From NCBI GenBank assembly GCA_031426435.1, contig JANPLH010000216.1:1-26252 (forward strand): a DNA stretch of 26,252 bases. Direction: 5' to 3'. How positions within the stretch are numbered: the first letter of the stretch is position 1; the number at the start of each line of letters is the position of its first letter. Shown one piece after another: positions 1 through 8,619 of this stretch. The translations under genes were made by a program, and so were the position numbers. Source of the stretch: UBA6168 sp031426435 (GTDB taxonomy: Bacteria; Bacteroidota; Bacteroidia; Chitinophagales; Saprospiraceae). The notes under the pieces were generated by a model, which saw only the letters and a list, made by a program, of their open reading frames with translations, did not search any database and had not been told where the DNA came from.

Positions 1-446
1 GAACAGCAAGCGTGGTAGCATCCGGCGGCACGATGCCCTATAGTTTCCATTGGTCCAATATGGCCATGAGCCCAGTTATTTCGGAGGTTCCAGCCGGTAT
101 TTACAGCGTCACCGTCACCGATGCCCATGATTGCGAGGCCGTGCAATGGGTGATGGTGGATTTGATGCTGGCCGCAACGGAAGCAAACCCCGGCCAAGCT
201 TTCGTGCTTGCACCCAACCCGACGAGTGGGGAGGCGTCATTACAAAGCCATGAGCCGACCAACCAGACCTTAGAGTTGCAGGTTTACAACGCATTCGGCC
301 AACTTGTTTTATTGAAAACCAATGAGATGATGGTTAATGGGCAACTCAAATTTGACCTGAGCGCCTTTCCATCTGGCCTCTATCAATTGGTCGCTTTGAG
401 CGCACAGGAGGTAGTGTTTCAAGGGAAGGTGGTGGTACAACCTTAA
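1..446 (+). CDS. C-terminal part of a secreted SprB-repeat protein with T9SS sorting domain (5' partial)
   Basis: The reading frame is open at the left edge (first full codon at position 3) and ends with TAA at 444-446, so only the last ~147 residues are seen. The first ~45 residues (SGGTMPYSFHWSN, then PAGIYSVTVTDAHDCEA) match the SprB repeat pattern of Bacteroidota surface proteins. Residues ~65-147 have the type A type IX secretion sorting-domain pattern: APNPTSGEASL, then VYNAFGQLV, then FDLSAFPSGLYQLVA and a final beta strand ending KVVVQP. By family knowledge the protein is exported by Sec and the type IX system and is surface-attached or released. The GTG at position 12 is not a true start, because the frame continues upstream. 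Confidence 0.88.
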   Translation, partial: TASVVASGGTMPYSFHWSNMAMSPVISEVPAGIYSVTVTDAHDCEAVQWVMVDLMLAATEANPGQAFVLAPNPTSGEASLQSHEPTNQTLELQVYNAFGQLVLLKTNEMMVNGQLKFDLSAFPSGLYQLVALSAQEVVFQGKVVVQP

Positions 447-462
447 GCCGCCATACAACCTT

Positions 463-1032
463 ATGCCATCCATTCCGCTCTTTCCTCTTTGTACCAAACC
501 CATTTGCATGAGTTCCATTCTTTTCCTGCTTTCCACCGCTATTTTCGCCCAGAATGCCTGGCAAGAGCATACCAACTTGGAAGGGCGCTTCCGCATCATG
601 CTGCCCGGTAGTTTCACCGAGAAGGTGGATTCCATTGAAACGGAGATTGGCACCTTGGCTTACCATACCCTTTTCCTGCAAACCAACGACAAAGCAGCCG
701 ACAACCTGTTCTATATGGTGAGCTACTGCGATTACCCCGCCAGCATGGTCTTCGCCGATTCGGTTGGGCTGGCCGAGGAGTTTTTCCAGTCCACCATTGA
801 AACGGCGGCGGAGACGGTAAAGGGGACGGTCGCTTACACTTCCGATATTCAGTTGGACAAGCATCCCGGAAAACAGTGGCGCATTGATTACCTCGAAGGC
901 AAAGCGGTGATAAAAAATCGGGCCTATTTGGTAGGAAGCAGGTACTATTCATTGCAGACCATTGCTTACAAAGAAAAAAGCCTGAACAACGACGGAACGA
1001 AGTTCTTCGATTCGTTCATGCTGTTGGAATAA
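463..1032 (+). CDS. Small exported protein of unknown function
   Basis: A 189-aa protein starting 17 nt after the previous stop. The N-terminus has one lysine followed by a hydrophobic run (MSSILFLLSTAIFAQ) and then AQNA, which is a plausible signal peptide. An internal ATG at 508 would keep the hydrophobic run but lose the positive residue, so I keep 463. The mature part is a small alpha/beta domain with aromatic and charged segments (GRFRIMLPGSFTEK, HPGKQWRIDY, AYLVGSRYYSLQTIAY). This layout resembles small exported Bacteroidota proteins with a PsbP/DUF1795-like fold, but I cannot assign a family. It is followed by a hairpin terminator. Function unknown. Confidence 0.7.
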   Translation: MPSIPLFPLCTKPICMSSILFLLSTAIFAQNAWQEHTNLEGRFRIMLPGSFTEKVDSIETEIGTLAYHTLFLQTNDKAADNLFYMVSYCDYPASMVFADSVGLAEEFFQSTIETAAETVKGTVAYTSDIQLDKHPGKQWRIDYLEGKAVIKNRAYLVGSRYYSLQTIAYKEKSLNNDGTKFFDSFMLLE

Positions 1033-1052
1033 ATGTTCACCTACGGGAAATG

Positions 1053-1091
1053 AAAAAGGGGAATCCGCCAAAGCAGGTTCCCCCTTTTTTT
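1053..1091. terminator. Bidirectional rho-independent terminator
   Basis: GGGGAA (1058-1063) pairs with TTCCCC, and CC pairs with GG after a bulged T. The stem has an A-run on its left and a T7 run (1085-1091) on its right. The A/T tails make it work on both strands, which fits its place between the converging exported-protein gene (ends 1032) and sdhB (ends 1156). Confidence 0.75.
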
Positions 1092-1155
1092 GCATATTTC
1101 AACACCATGCAATTTCTAAATTTACTGACGTGAATCTTCGAATTCCCAATTTGTC

Positions 1156-1902
1156 CTAATCCGGCAAAGTGAAAGCCGACCCGATGTACTCCCGGTTCAG
1201 CCTGGCGATGTTCTCCACAGAGATGCCTTTAGGGCATTCGGCTTCACAAGCCGTCACATTGGAGCACATGCCAAAGCCTTCCTCGTCCATTTGATGCACC
1301 ATGTTCTTAGCCCGGCGCTTGGCCTCTGGTTGGCCTTGTGGCAGGAGGGCGAGGTGCGATACCTTGGCGCTCACAAACAACATGGCCGAGGCATTCGGAC
1401 AGGCCGCCACGCAGGCTCCGCAACCGATGCACGCCGCAGCGTCGAAGGATTTTCCAGCCACTTCCTTTCCTATCAAAATGGTATTGCCATCGGGTGCAGC
1501 GCCCGTGTCCACGCTCACATAGCCACCCGCCTGTATGATGCGGTCGAAGGCAGAGCGGTCCACCACCAAGTCCTTCAGCACCGGGAACGCCTTGGCCCGG
1601 TATGGCTCGATGACGATGGTCTCCCCCTCCTTGAAATGGCGCATGTGCAGCTGGCAGGTAGTCGTGCCACTTTGCGGCCCGTGCGGCTGACCATTGATGA
1701 CGAGGCTACAAGTGCCGCAGATGCCCTCCCGACAGTCGTGCTCGAATGCTACGGGTTCCTTTTGGCTGGAAATAAGGCTTTCGTTTAGCACGTCGAGCAT
1801 CTCCAAAAAGGACATGTGCTCGTTGGCGTCAACTTGGTATGATTCAAAGCGGCCAGTTTCTTTTGCGTTCTTTTGCCGCCAGATTTTAAGGTTTAATTTC
1901 AT
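1156..1902 (-). CDS. sdhB: Succinate dehydrogenase/fumarate reductase iron-sulfur subunit
   Basis: A 248-aa iron-sulfur subunit carrying electrons between the SdhA flavin and the SdhC membrane anchor. Counting from the ATG at 1902, C57, C62, C65 and C83 (CREGICGTC ... TTC) form the 2Fe-2S site. C158, C161, C164 and C168 (CIGCGACVAAC) and C213, C219 and C223 supply the 4Fe-4S and 3Fe-4S clusters. Length and order match the family. The frame is open upstream to 1995, but that extension only translates the word repeats between sdhA and sdhB. MKLNLKIWRQ is the natural start. Last gene of sdhC-sdhA-sdhB; a bidirectional terminator follows. Confidence 0.95.
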   Translation of the reverse strand: MKLNLKIWRQKNAKETGRFESYQVDANEHMSFLEMLDVLNESLISSQKEPVAFEHDCREGICGTCSLVINGQPHGPQSGTTTCQLHMRHFKEGETIVIEPYRAKAFPVLKDLVVDRSAFDRIIQAGGYVSVDTGAAPDGNTILIGKEVAGKSFDAAACIGCGACVAACPNASAMLFVSAKVSHLALLPQGQPEAKRRAKNMVHQMDEEGFGMCSNVTACEAECPKGISVENIARLNREYIGSAFTLPD

Positions 1903-1904
1903 TT

Positions 1905-2000
1905 TATAAAGGTTGATAAGGGTTGATAGAAGGTTGATAAAAGGTTGATTTGCATGGGAATAAACCCTAAAAAACCTTTTATCATCTTTTATCAACCTTA
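1905..2000. repeat. Gene-end word array 1 (word GGTTGATAAAA), sdhA/sdhB gap
   Basis: The left part (~1908-1950) holds four imperfect copies of a 9-11 nt word built on GGTTGAT. The right part (~1973-2000) holds the inverse (CCTTTTATCATC, TTTTATCAACCTTA). The two can fold into a long hairpin in sdhA-sdhB RNA. It begins at the sdhA stop codon (1998) and fills the whole gap to the sdhB start. Confidence 0.75.
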
Positions 2001-3998
2001 TTTATAGCTCCTCGCAGCTACCTTGATATTCTCGTAAATCAATGGCTCTTTGTGCAGTTCAGGCTCCTGACTGGTGTCTTCCCAACCCCAGGCGGACACG
2101 TGCATGAAATGCTCGTCGTCCCGCATGGCCTCGCCTTCTTCGGTCTGGAATTCCTCCCGGAAGTGGCCGCCGCAACTTTCGCTGCGCTTAAGGGCATCGA
2201 GGCACATAAGTTCACCCAATTCGAGGAAGTCGGCGACACGGGTAGCCTTTTCCAGTTCTGGGTTATATTCATCCATCGAGCCGGGCACGAAGAGGTCAGC
2301 GTAGAACTCGGCCTTCAAATCTTGAATCATTCGGCGAGCCTTGGACAAACCTTCGGCGCTGCGCCCCATGCCGCAGTATTCCCACATGATTTTGCCCAGG
2401 CGGCGGTGGAAGCTCTCGGCTGATTGTTTGCCACCGTTGTTGATGAAACCGGTCAGGCGGTCACGCACGGCTTTTTCTGCTTCCGCAAACTCAGGACTGT
2501 CGGTGCTGAACTTTGGCGTCCTGATTTCCTGGGAAAGAAAAGTACCGATGGTGTAAGGAATTACGAAATAGCCATCCGCCAAGCCTTGCATGAGCGCAGA
2601 GGCACCAAGGCGGTTGGCACCGTGGTCGCTGAAATTGCATTCGCCAGTGGCAAAAAGGCCGGGGATATTCGTCTGCAAATTATAGTCCACCCACAATCCG
2701 CCCATCGTGTAGTGGACAGCAGGGTAAATCTTCATCGGGTTATGGTAAGGGTCTTCACCTGTGATTTTCTCATACATCTCGAAGAGGTTGCCGTACTTCT
2801 CTTCTACGACTGCCTTGCCCAAATCCCAAATCTGCTCGGCGCTTGGGTTTTCGAGACTCATAGTGTTCGCTTTTGAATTGCCATACTTTTGGATGGCGTC
2901 CGCAAAGTCGAGGTAAACACCCAAACCAGTTGGCACGATGCCCAAGCCGTCGTCGCAGACGACTTTTGCAGCACGGCTGGCGATGTCACGGGGCACGAGG
3001 TTACCGAAGGCAGGGTAACGCTCTTCCAAATAGTAGTAGCGGTCGGCTTCGGGGATGTCAGCCCCTTTCTTGCGGCCCTGGCGGATGGCCTCAGCGTCTT
3101 CTTTTTTGCGGGGTGCCCATACCCGGCCATCGTTGCGCAAGCTCTCGGACATGAGCGTGAGCTTGCTTTGGTAGTCGCCGTACTGCGGAATGCAGGTCGG
3201 GTGGATTTGCGTGTAGCAGGGGTTCGCCATCAAAGCGCCCCGGCGCACGGCCCGCCAGGCAGCGGTCACGTTGCACATCATGGCATTGGTGGAGAGGTAA
3301 AAGACGTTGCCGTAGCCGCCCGTTCCCAGCACGACGGCATGGGCTGCATGTCGCTCCAATTTTCCAGTGACGAGGTTGCGGGTTATGATGCCCCGTGCCT
3401 TGCCATCCACCAGCACCACGTCGAGCATCTCATGGCGGTTGTACATCTTCACAGCGCCTTTTGAAATCTGGCGGCTGAGGGCTTGGTAGGCTCCGATGAG
3501 GAGTTGCTGCCCCGTTTGTCCACGGGCGTAGAAGGTGCGCTGTACCTGCGTTCCACCGAAGGAGCGGTTGTCGAGCGTCCCGCCGTATTCACGGGCGAAG
3601 GGAACTCCCTGCGCTACGCACTGGTCAATGATGTCCACGCTGACCTCGGCGAGGCGGTGAACGTTGGCCTCTCGGGCACGGTAGTCGCCCCCCTTGATGG
3701 TATCGTAAAAAAGGCGGTGGACACTGTCGCCGTCGTTCTTGTAGTTCTTGGCGGCGTTGATGCCTCCTTGCGCAGCAATAGAGTGCGCACGGCGTGGGCT
3801 ATCGTGAAAAGTGAAGCATTTGACGTTGTAGCCCATCTCGCCCATTGAAGCCGCAGCAGCAGCCCCGGCAAGGCCAGAACCCACCACAATCACATCGAGG
3901 CGGCGCTTGTTGTCGGGCGAAACGAGTGGCATGCTGCTCTTGTATTTCGTCCATTTTTCGGCGAGGTCGCCAGCGGGTACGTTACCGTTAAGTTCCAT
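1998..3998 (-). CDS. sdhA: Succinate dehydrogenase/fumarate reductase flavoprotein subunit
   Basis: A 666-aa catalytic subunit that oxidises succinate to fumarate (or the reverse) at a covalently bound FAD. The N-terminal FAD-binding motif is DVIVVGSGLAGAAAA (residues 35-49). The flavinylated histidine is H72 in AHSIAAQGG. Later family signatures are HPTCIP (substrate region), RDIASRAAK (catalytic arginine region), VHYTMGGLWVDYN, and HGANRLGASALMQG near the FAD. The ATG at 3998 lies 39 nt after sdhC, and sdhB follows after 95 nt. The length is that of the Bacteroidota/epsilonproteobacterial type, which pairs with a single diheme SdhC. Both intergenic gaps are filled by gene-end word arrays. 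Confidence 0.97.
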   Translation of the reverse strand: MELNGNVPAGDLAEKWTKYKSSMPLVSPDNKRRLDVIVVGSGLAGAAAAASMGEMGYNVKCFTFHDSPRRAHSIAAQGGINAAKNYKNDGDSVHRLFYDTIKGGDYRAREANVHRLAEVSVDIIDQCVAQGVPFAREYGGTLDNRSFGGTQVQRTFYARGQTGQQLLIGAYQALSRQISKGAVKMYNRHEMLDVVLVDGKARGIITRNLVTGKLERHAAHAVVLGTGGYGNVFYLSTNAMMCNVTAAWRAVRRGALMANPCYTQIHPTCIPQYGDYQSKLTLMSESLRNDGRVWAPRKKEDAEAIRQGRKKGADIPEADRYYYLEERYPAFGNLVPRDIASRAAKVVCDDGLGIVPTGLGVYLDFADAIQKYGNSKANTMSLENPSAEQIWDLGKAVVEEKYGNLFEMYEKITGEDPYHNPMKIYPAVHYTMGGLWVDYNLQTNIPGLFATGECNFSDHGANRLGASALMQGLADGYFVIPYTIGTFLSQEIRTPKFSTDSPEFAEAEKAVRDRLTGFINNGGKQSAESFHRRLGKIMWEYCGMGRSAEGLSKARRMIQDLKAEFYADLFVPGSMDEYNPELEKATRVADFLELGELMCLDALKRSESCGGHFREEFQTEEGEAMRDDEHFMHVSAWGWEDTSQEPELHKEPLIYENIKVAARSYK

Positions 3999-4000
3999 TA

Positions 4001-4040
4001 TTTATTCAATGATGAATGATAAATGATGAATGATGAATCA
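4001..4040. repeat. Gene-end word array 2 (word ATGATGA), sdhC/sdhA gap
   Basis: Four consecutive 7-nt words of the type ATGATGA/ATGATAA run from ~4009 into the sdhC stop codon (TCA on the plus strand, 4038-4040). Only a short inverted partner (ATTCA/TGAAT) is visible, so this is the weakest hairpin former of the six arrays. Confidence 0.6.
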
Positions 4041-4745
4041 GGCGTGGCGCAGGTAAAACACAATTGGAATAACCGCAAAACCAAGCGGCACCAGTACTGC
4101 GTATGCTTTACCCAAAAACTGAATAATGGGGGTATATTTTGGGTGGTTCCAACCAAAAGTTTGGAACGCAGACTGAAAGCCGTGCCAAAGGTGGAAGGCA
4201 ATAACCACCATGCAAATCACATAGAAGACCACGAAACCGAGGTTGGCAAAAGTAGCAGCTACCAGCGAGTAAAGGTCTTTTACTTGCTTGCCTTCGATGT
4301 CAACCAACTGCACGGCAGTTCCAACTCCCCCGAACTTCATCACGCCCCAGAACTGCACCAAGTGGATGATGATAAAGACCAGGATGATGATGCCGTACAG
4401 CCACATGTATTTGGCAAAGGTGGGATTGGTCTGTGTGGCTGTTGTCTTCACCACGGCATATCCCTGGGTACCACGTGCAGCCCGGTTTTTCAACCAGAGC
4501 GCCGTACCGACCACGGCATGGAGCAGGATGAAAAAGAAATTGCCTTTGGAAACCAATTGAATAAGCGGGTTGTGGCCCATGAAATCGGAATAAACGTTGA
4601 ACGCCACGCCACCGTCATTTTGCAAAAGTTGGAGGTTGCCTGCCAAGTGGACTGCCAGGAACAGGATGAGGAAAAGCCCCGATAAGGCCATCAATAATTT
4701 CCTGCCAATGGAAGAAGTGAAGAAACTGAAGAACCAATTATTCAT
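4038..4745 (-). CDS. sdhC: Succinate dehydrogenase cytochrome b558 subunit
   Basis: A 235-aa integral membrane anchor with five predicted helices (about residues 16-38, 69-87, 113-136, 160-188, 208-232). Candidate heme-ligand histidines are H33 (AVHLAGN), H76 (LLHAVVG), H128 (IIHLVQFW) and H185/H188 (FHLWHGF), as expected for the diheme b558 type. It passes electrons between quinone and SdhB. I chose the ATG at 4745 (MNNWFFSF). The only in-frame longer start is a TTG at 4772. First gene of the operon; a consensus-matching promoter lies 65 nt upstream. Confidence 0.93.
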   Translation of the reverse strand: MNNWFFSFFTSSIGRKLLMALSGLFLILFLAVHLAGNLQLLQNDGGVAFNVYSDFMGHNPLIQLVSKGNFFFILLHAVVGTALWLKNRAARGTQGYAVVKTTATQTNPTFAKYMWLYGIIILVFIIIHLVQFWGVMKFGGVGTAVQLVDIEGKQVKDLYSLVAATFANLGFVVFYVICMVVIAFHLWHGFQSAFQTFGWNHPKYTPIIQFLGKAYAVLVPLGFAVIPIVFYLRHA

Positions 4746-4809
4746 CTGCAACAGCGATTTGTTGAATGTCAAAAGCTAATACTACAGGATTGCCCTGCGA
4801 AAAGCGGGG

Positions 4810-4840
4810 CAAATGTATCCTATTAAATGGTTTTAACAAA
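4810..4840 (-). promoter_or_regulatory. Bacteroidota-type promoter of sdhCAB
   Basis: On the minus strand, TTTG (4837-4840) is followed after exactly 19 nt by TACATTTG (4810-4817). This is a full match to the Bacteroidota -33 TTTG / -7 TAnnTTTG pattern. It would give a leader of about 60 nt before the sdhC ATG. Confidence 0.7.
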
Positions 4841-4898
4841 AAACGGTTGCAGGGTATAGGATTGGTAGGGCTTATTTAGAATGGGTAAAAATTTGATC

Positions 4899-4963
4899 GG
4901 TGAACTATGAACTGTGAACGAACCGATGACAGTTCACAGTTCACAGTTCACAGTTCACAGTTA
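4899..4963. repeat. Gene-end word array 3 (word GTGAACT / CAGTTCA)
   Basis: The left arm (4900-4919) has GTGAACTATGAACTGTGAAC. The right side (4931-4963) has four 7-nt CAGTTCA words and a fifth, CAGTTAA, which contains the stop codon of the prolyl oligopeptidase gene (TTA, 4961-4963). The arms are complementary and would fold as a ~20-bp hairpin with an 11-nt loop right after the stop. Confidence 0.8.
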
Positions 4964-7120
4964 ACCCTTGATGTATTTCACCGCCGTCTTCGTGTTGTAA
5001 AAGAAGAAAGAATAAACGTCGGCGATTTCATCAATTACTTTCGAAGTGGGTTTGCCAGCGCCATGACCAGCGTCTGTTTCAATGCGGATGAGCACGGGGT
5101 TGTCGCCCTTGTGTGCCTGTTGCAGCGTAGCGGCGAACTTGAAGGAATGGGCGGGCACCACCCGGTCGTCATGGTCGCCAGTGGTGACCATCGTGGCGGG
5201 GTACTCAACGCCCGGCTTCAAGTTGTGAATAGGGGAATAACCCTTTAGGTAGTTGAACATCTCGGCGCTTTCCTCGCTACTGCCGTATTCGGGAATCCAG
5301 CCTTTGCCGACGGTGAACTTGTGGTAGCGCAGCATGTCCATTACGCCAACTGCTGGCAAGGCCACGGCAAAGAGGTCGGGCCGCTGGGTCATGCAAGCAC
5401 CGACGAGCAGACCGCCGTTAGAGCCACCAGCAATGCCAAGGCGCTCTTTGGTAGTGTATTTTTGGGCAATCAGATACTCTGCTGCTCCAATGAAGTCGTC
5501 GAACACGTTCTGCTTTTTCATCAACATGCCGTCCTTGTGCCAAGCCTCTCCGTACTCGCCGCCGCCCCGGAGGTTGGGCATAGCGAAGATGCCGCCGTTT
5601 TCCAATAGCATTATCCTCGAAGTACTAAAAGAGGGGGTCAAGCTGATATTGAAGCCACCATAAGCATATAGATAGCAAGGGTTGGTACCATCCAATTTCA
5701 GCCCTTTTTTATGCACGACGAACATGGTGACGGGCGTGCCGTCCTTGCTGTTATAGGTTACTTGCTTTTCTTCGTAATCGGTAGGGTTGAACTTCAACTT
5801 CGTTTCCTGGAAAATGGAGGACTGCCCTGTGGCTACCTCGTATTTGAAGATGGTGGGCGGATAAAGGAAGGAAGTGAAGGTGTAAAACAGCGTCTTGTGC
5901 GACTCCCGTCCGCCAGGCGCACCTGCTGAGCCAACGCCGGGCAATGCAATTGCCTTTTTGGCGGAGCCATCATAATTCATTTCATAAATACGGTTCGTCG
6001 CCTTCTCCAGATAGCTGGCGTAGAGCTTGCCGCCGCCCGTGGAGCAGCCTTCGAGCAGGTTCTCGGAAGTGGGGATGATGTCCTTCCAGTTGGCTTTGTC
6101 CGGCTTCGCTAAATCCACTTCTACAAGGCGGTAGTTTGGTGCGTCAATGTCTGTCAAAGCCAGCACCTTGTTGCCGATATTGTGGACGACCGAGGTTTTG
6201 TTCTTGTAACCCTCAAACAAAGTCTTTATAGGCCCATCGGTGCTCAGGTCTTTGTGCAAAACAGCATATCCATCCGTGCCGGGAGCTGCATAAATAAAGA
6301 GGTGTTTTTCGTCCTCCGTCACTTGGGCATTGTGGTAGTAGCTGGGGTTTTTGTCGTCCTTGTAAATGAGCTTGTCTTTGCTCTGCGGCTCGCCGAGCTT
6401 GTGGTAATAGACCCAGTGGTTCATGTTGTTGCCGCTGAGTTCGGTGCCTTTGGCGGGCTCGGGGTAGCGGGAATAAAAGAAACCGTCCTTCCACCAAGCA
6501 CCACCGCTGAACTTGACCCATTTCAAAAGGTCACCTGTCGGTTTCATGGTAACTACGTCATAGACCTGCAACTCGCTCCAATCAGAGCCAGCATCCGAGC
6601 GGCTGACGGTCATGTACTTGTCGTTACTGGAAACGCCAACGATGCTGATGGCCGCCGTGCCTTTGTCGGAAAGCTTGTTCGGGTCAATGAAAACCTCTGG
6701 CGCTCCTGTCAACCCTCTTTGGCGGTACAGCACCGACTGGTTTTGCAAGCCATCGTTTTTCGAGAAAAAATAATACTCGCCCACCTGATTGGGTGCACTG
6801 TATTTCGGGTAATTGAACAGCTCCTCAAAGCGGTCACGCACGGCCTTGCGGAATGGGATTTTATCGAGGTAGCCTTGTGTCACCACGTTTTGCTCCTTGA
6901 CCCATGCCTCCGTGTTGGCGGCGGTGTCGTATTCGAGCCAACGATAGGGGTCGGCTACTGAGGTGCCGAAATAATCGTCTTTTAGGTCTTCGGTTGCCGT
7001 CTTTGGATAGGTGACGGGAATGTTTGGGTAGTCCATGTTTGCAGTTGAAGATTGTTCGCCCGCTTTGTTGCAGCCAACCAAGGCTGCGGCGGACAGGGCG
7101 AAGAGCCAATATTTTTTCAT
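4961..7120 (-). CDS. Lipoprotein prolyl oligopeptidase (S9A family)
   Basis: A 719-aa serine peptidase that cleaves after proline in short peptides. The N-terminus MKKYWLFALSAAALVGCNK is a lipoprotein signal with lipobox LVGC, so it is predicted to be anchored on the periplasmic side of a membrane. Residues ~30-440 form the seven-bladed propeller region (RWLEYDTAANTEAWV, then repeated beta segments). The alpha/beta hydrolase domain carries Ser567 in GGSNGG, the Asp in GDHDDRVVP (~648-653) and His686 in AGHGAGKPTSK. Length fits the family (~700 aa). It has its own probable promoter and ends in a word-array hairpin. Confidence 0.93.
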   Translation of the reverse strand: MKKYWLFALSAAALVGCNKAGEQSSTANMDYPNIPVTYPKTATEDLKDDYFGTSVADPYRWLEYDTAANTEAWVKEQNVVTQGYLDKIPFRKAVRDRFEELFNYPKYSAPNQVGEYYFFSKNDGLQNQSVLYRQRGLTGAPEVFIDPNKLSDKGTAAISIVGVSSNDKYMTVSRSDAGSDWSELQVYDVVTMKPTGDLLKWVKFSGGAWWKDGFFYSRYPEPAKGTELSGNNMNHWVYYHKLGEPQSKDKLIYKDDKNPSYYHNAQVTEDEKHLFIYAAPGTDGYAVLHKDLSTDGPIKTLFEGYKNKTSVVHNIGNKVLALTDIDAPNYRLVEVDLAKPDKANWKDIIPTSENLLEGCSTGGGKLYASYLEKATNRIYEMNYDGSAKKAIALPGVGSAGAPGGRESHKTLFYTFTSFLYPPTIFKYEVATGQSSIFQETKLKFNPTDYEEKQVTYNSKDGTPVTMFVVHKKGLKLDGTNPCYLYAYGGFNISLTPSFSTSRIMLLENGGIFAMPNLRGGGEYGEAWHKDGMLMKKQNVFDDFIGAAEYLIAQKYTTKERLGIAGGSNGGLLVGACMTQRPDLFAVALPAVGVMDMLRYHKFTVGKGWIPEYGSSEESAEMFNYLKGYSPIHNLKPGVEYPATMVTTGDHDDRVVPAHSFKFAATLQQAHKGDNPVLIRIETDAGHGAGKPTSKVIDEIADVYSFFFYNTKTAVKYIKG

Positions 7121-7127
7121 GATTTGT

Positions 7128-7158
7128 CAAATGTTTTGATGGAAAAACAATGCGCAAA
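7128..7158 (-). promoter_or_regulatory. Candidate promoter of the prolyl oligopeptidase gene
   Basis: On the minus strand, TTTG (7155-7158) and AACATTTG (7128-7135) are separated by 19 nt. One base differs from TAnnTTTG. The start of transcription would fall within a few nucleotides of the ATG (7120), giving an almost leaderless mRNA, which lowers my confidence. Confidence 0.4.
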
Positions 7159-7267
7159 ATTGCGCAGCAAGATAGACAATCTGGAACATGTGCAAGTTGC
7201 AGGAAAGAAGATTGCATAAATTGGGAAATTGGTGACCAAGGTTGAAAATGGCTTACCTCCTTCTAAT

Positions 7268-8299
7268 TCAACTGAACCTCATGGTTAAAGAATAAACCCT
7301 TTTTGAAACTAATTCAATGATTTTGGCAAGGTTGTCTAAGTCTTTGCCACGTGTCATTATCGTGAGAATATAGGGCTCGTTTCCGATAAAAACGACGCCG
7401 GATTGGTGCAGTTCCTCTGGCTTTCCATGGCTCGTCCATTCTCCGAACTTGTGCCACATCTTGGTGCCGGCGGGAAAACCCTTTACGAAGCCCTCCTGGA
7501 AGGTTGAATTGGCCATCATCTCGGCGCCGTACTCTGAGAATTCGGGGCTGTTGTAGGTGGAGTTGTAAATGACTTTGATGAACATGGAGTATTCGCTGGC
7601 GGAAAGCTGGTAATCAGGGTCATCGAGCCGGAGCGGTGGGAGGCCCAAATCGCTGAAAAGCTGGTTCGCAAATTTTGCATCAGCAAATTGTTGAAGCGCA
7701 TACGTCGCCCTGTTGTCCGAATAAGCCATCATGTAAAAAATCAGGTCGTGCACGGTATAGGTTTTCCCGTCTTCGATAGAGGGAGCTTTAAAATGTTGAC
7801 TTTTAGGCAGTTTTGAATCGTCAAGTTGAAAGTCAAGTTGTTGTTTCAAAATACCGGGGTTGGCCTCCGCCATTTTGAGCCAAGCGAGCATAAGCGGCAC
7901 CTTCATAAGGGAGGCAAGGTGATACTTTGATTGGTCATTGATGCTCATCCAATCGCCAGTAGCGGTTTTCCTGAAAAACACAGAAGTTTCCTCAATAGCG
8001 CCTACTTTTTTCAGGCTGTCAATCAAAGCGGTGATGGCCAATTTCGTGTCTTGGAGTTGAGGCGATTCCTCCATTATCTCCACGGAAATAATGGGTCTGA
8101 TATGCTTGTAACCATGGAGCCGCTTTATTTCATAAGGCATTTTTTTGACGGGGACGCTACTCATTGTGTCTGCAGTGGTAGTGCCGCTCAATTTGAAAAA
8201 AAGCGCAGTGGCTAAAATACCTACAGCAAAGGAAAACAGGGCAATATTCCTCCTTCTAAGGATGGTTCTCGGGGTTTTGTTTGATTGGATGTTACTCAT
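7268..8299 (-). CDS. Membrane-anchored class A beta-lactamase-like serine hydrolase
   Basis: A 343-aa protein from the ATG at 8299. The same frame extends to an ATG at 8368, but MSNIQSNKTPRTILRRRN gives a cleaner basic N-terminus. A hydrophobic segment at ~19-37 (IALFSFAVGILATALFF) after the arginines indicates an inner-membrane anchor or uncleaved signal. The serine beta-lactamase/DD-peptidase motifs are present: S130-L-M-K133 (ASLMKVPL), SDN at 194-196 (YSDNRAT) and HKFG at 283-286 in place of KTG. I see no clear omega-loop ExxLN glutamate, so true beta-lactamase activity is uncertain. It may instead be a peptidoglycan-related hydrolase or a penicillin-binding relative. Confidence 0.85.
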   Translation of the reverse strand: MSNIQSNKTPRTILRRRNIALFSFAVGILATALFFKLSGTTTADTMSSVPVKKMPYEIKRLHGYKHIRPIISVEIMEESPQLQDTKLAITALIDSLKKVGAIEETSVFFRKTATGDWMSINDQSKYHLASLMKVPLMLAWLKMAEANPGILKQQLDFQLDDSKLPKSQHFKAPSIEDGKTYTVHDLIFYMMAYSDNRATYALQQFADAKFANQLFSDLGLPPLRLDDPDYQLSASEYSMFIKVIYNSTYNSPEFSEYGAEMMANSTFQEGFVKGFPAGTKMWHKFGEWTSHGKPEELHQSGVVFIGNEPYILTIMTRGKDLDNLAKIIELVSKRVYSLTMRFS

Positions 8300-8619
8300 T
8301 TGTGTGTGATTTTCGGAAGCATTTGGTTTGAACTTTTGCTGAAACGTAATTGAAACCAAAAGGAACATGATTTTTTACATTCATGTGTTTATTGTCAGCG
8401 GCCTTACACTGCCCTTGAAATGATTTTGACATTAGAGGATTTAGGCAGTTAGGCTATTGTTAAATGTCGAAAAATGCATTAGCAATTGGTTCTTTTTGAA
8501 TGGCGAAACTGGCGGTGAAAAATATAAACAAAAAGTTTTGAAAAAATTTTTTAATTTGAAACAAATACGTTTACTTTGCTGCTGTTAATCACTTAGGTCA
8601 AACAAAAAATGTTTCAATC
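8300..8619. other. Divergent intergenic region
   Basis: About 320 bases separate the beta-lactamase-like gene (minus) from the glucosaminidase gene (plus). The right half (8520-8570) is very A/T rich and carries the probable plus-strand promoter. No ORF, repeat array or terminator is convincing here. Confidence 0.5.
8571..8578 (+). promoter_or_regulatory. Possible -7 element of the glucosaminidase gene
   Basis: TTACTTTG differs by one base from TAnnTTTG and lies 41 nt before the ATG at 8620, after an A/T-rich stretch. No TTTG stands at the expected 19-nt spacing, so this is tentative. Confidence 0.3.

Noticed and set aside
1903..1995. 31-residue N-terminal extension of SdhB
   Set aside because: It consists of translated word repeats, and the family starts at MKLNLKIW.
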